Shown: positions 63,061 through 64,000 of the stretch, in pieces
Position numbering within the stretch: position 1 is the first letter of the stretch
Layout of the letters: each line of letters begins with the position of its first letter
Assembly: GCF_900172335.1 (NCBI RefSeq)
Contig: NZ_FWFX01000012.1
Coordinates: 1 to 64,000, forward strand
DNA length: 64,000 nt
Source: Roseovarius albus
GTDB lineage: Bacteria; Pseudomonadota; Alphaproteobacteria; Rhodobacterales; Rhodobacteraceae
Direction of reading: 5' to 3'
Translations under genes and position numbers: made by a program
The notes under the pieces: model-generated
The model's input: only the letters and a program-made list of their open reading frames with translations
The model's database searches: none
Told to the model about the DNA's origin: nothing

Positions 63061-64000
63061 TGGGCGGCAATCCCGGCGGTGCGGCCTGTAAAGTGCGGCA
63101 TGACCTCTTCGGCGAAGCACTGGATCGAGTCCATTGTCTGGCTCAGCTCGAGCCCGAAATTCATGTTCAGGATGACACGATCGATCCCCAGCTCGGCATA
63201 TGGCCCAAGCTTGTCGATCATTTCCTGTGGTGTGCAGATCAAAAGGCTTTCCCCCAGTTCTTCGACCGTCTGGTCGCGTGGCAGTTCTCTGATCATACCA
63301 TTGTCAACAATTCCGGGGCCGGTAAAGACATTATCGAAGCGGCTGTAATAACTGTAGGCGGCTTCAATCTTGCGCTGGCGTTCCGCCGCACTGTGGGCGA
63401 CATGAGCGACCCGGCTGAGCGAGAGGGTCAGATGCGCACCCGCCTCGCCCATTTCGTCCTTGGCTCGGGTGAAGCCGCCGACCTGATCCATCAGCAATTG
63501 GTGGTTGCCGGACAGGGGCGTGGTCTGGATGTGAAAACCACGCTTGGTGCAATGGTAAATCCCTTCAGGATTCATCACCGCCATCATCATCGATATGGGG
63601 CGCACCGGGCGGGGCATGACGGTGAGGGGGTCAAATTTGTAATATTTGCCATCCCAGCTCACCTCTTCCTCGGTCAGCAAGGCCTGCAGCACGTTCAACG
63701 ATTCATCAAACCGTTCACGGGTCTCGGCCATGGGCACATCAAGGCGTTCCATCTCATAGGCAAAGGCCCCGCGCCCGACACCCAGCATCAGGCGGCCTTC
63801 GGTAAAGATATCGGCAACAATCAATTCGCCCGCATAGATCCGCATGTCGTGCAGCGGCAGCACCACGACCGAAGTCATGATTTTCACCCGTTCGGTCATC
63901 GAGGCGATTTTGGTGGCAAAGGTCAGCGGTGCGGGCATCATCAGCACATTAATCAGGTGGTGTTCGGTCAGGGAGACGGCATCATAGCTCAACCGGTCGG
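63057..64000 (-). CDS. LLM class flavin-dependent monooxygenase, C-terminal part
   Basis: The open frame runs through the right edge, so the N-terminus is missing. Luciferase-like fold: SLTEHHLINVLMMPAPLTFA near the visible start, VVVLPLHDMRIYAGELIVAD, GRLMLGVGRGAF, RERFDESLNVLQ and VMPRPVRPISM. Works with the coupled flavin reductase to oxygenate an unknown organic substrate. First visible gene of the catabolic operon; more genes may lie beyond the window. Confidence 0.92.
   Translation of the reverse strand, partial: DRLSYDAVSLTEHHLINVLMMPAPLTFATKIASMTERVKIMTSVVVLPLHDMRIYAGELIVADIFTEGRLMLGVGRGAFAYEMERLDVPMAETRERFDESLNVLQALLTEEEVSWDGKYYKFDPLTVMPRPVRPISMMMAVMNPEGIYHCTKRGFHIQTTPLSGNHQLLMDQVGGFTRAKDEMGEAGAHLTLSLSRVAHVAHSAAERQRKIEAAYSYYSRFDNVFTGPGIVDNGMIRELPRDQTVEELGESLLICTPQEMIDKLGPYAELGIDRVILNMNFGLELSQTMDSIQCFAEEVMPHFTGRTAGIAAQ

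Noticed and set aside
62569-64000. Rut pyrimidine-degradation operon
   Set aside because: An LLM monooxygenase, flavin reductase and hydrolase are shared with Rut, but a 4-OT tautomerase and a CoA transferase replace RutB, RutC and RutE, and the LLM sequence lacks any specific RutA feature I can identify.

Overview
The window reads as chromosomal DNA of a marine alphaproteobacterium of the Roseobacter group (Rhodobacterales). Pointers: a full-length DMSP lyase DddP with every known active-site residue, GcrA, a class I lysyl-tRNA synthetase, the hemD / Mic60-like / hemY-like block, the purH-lspA-DUF3035-M16-M16 run, and dense ATGA-type gene overlaps. No rRNA, tRNA, CRISPR array, prophage or intact insertion sequence was seen.

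Layout. 0-1.2 kb: start of a BKACE (DUF849) gene, cut by the window edge, divergent from a GlxA-type AraC regulator; this pairing is typical of carnitine catabolism. 1.2-5.9 kb: MerR regulator, two PaaI-type thioesterases, a MATE pump, a small lipoprotein, an ABC-2 permease and gcrA. 6-12.5 kb: hemY-like, Mic60/mitofilin-like and hemD on the minus strand, divergent from tsaD-gpsA-yciI-EVE. 12.5-17.6 kb: an MsbA-type ABC exporter and a four-gene branched-chain-amino-acid-type (HAAT) importer with no binding protein. 17.7-25 kb: two M16 peptidases, a DUF3035 lipoprotein, lspA, purH and a heparinase II/III-family protein.

25.0-26.6 kb is an accessory islet: REP-like palindromes, the C-terminal remnant of a REP-associated (RAYT) transposase, and an orphan Imm11-family immunity gene with an unrecognised partner ORF. 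26.6-31.8 kb: OmpA-like lipoprotein, Ada-like alkyltransferase divergent from nth and an adenosine kinase, a small membrane protein, and a DMT transporter. 31.9-39 kb: a 983-residue fusion of a SerC-like PLP enzyme with a SerA-like dehydrogenase, glpD, and an SHMT-like enzyme divergent from a LysR regulator. 39.3-43.1 kb: molybdenum cofactor operon fdhD-(YcxB-like)-mobA-mobB-moeA. 43.2-45 kb: azlCD and a 1-Cys peroxiredoxin. 45.3-51.5 kb: surface-polysaccharide island (ABC exporter, pyruvyl transferase, WecG-type, GT61 and OCH1/GT32-like glycosyltransferases). 51.5-54.2 kb: 3-methyladenine-glycosylase-like protein, class I LysRS and a TerB-like protein. 54.6-57.9 kb: dddP, an alpha/beta hydrolase-OsmC fusion and a small membrane protein.

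58-64 kb is the most promising candidate for an undescribed catabolic system: a LysR regulator divergent from a tandem two-domain CaiB/BaiF CoA transferase, converging with an operon of an LLM flavin monooxygenase (cut by the window end), flavin reductase, 4-OT-type tautomerase and alpha/beta hydrolase. I infer oxidation and opening of a cyclic substrate followed by CoA activation; the substrate cannot be read from the sequence. The other leads are the SerC-SerA fusion and the REP/RAYT/Imm11 islet.
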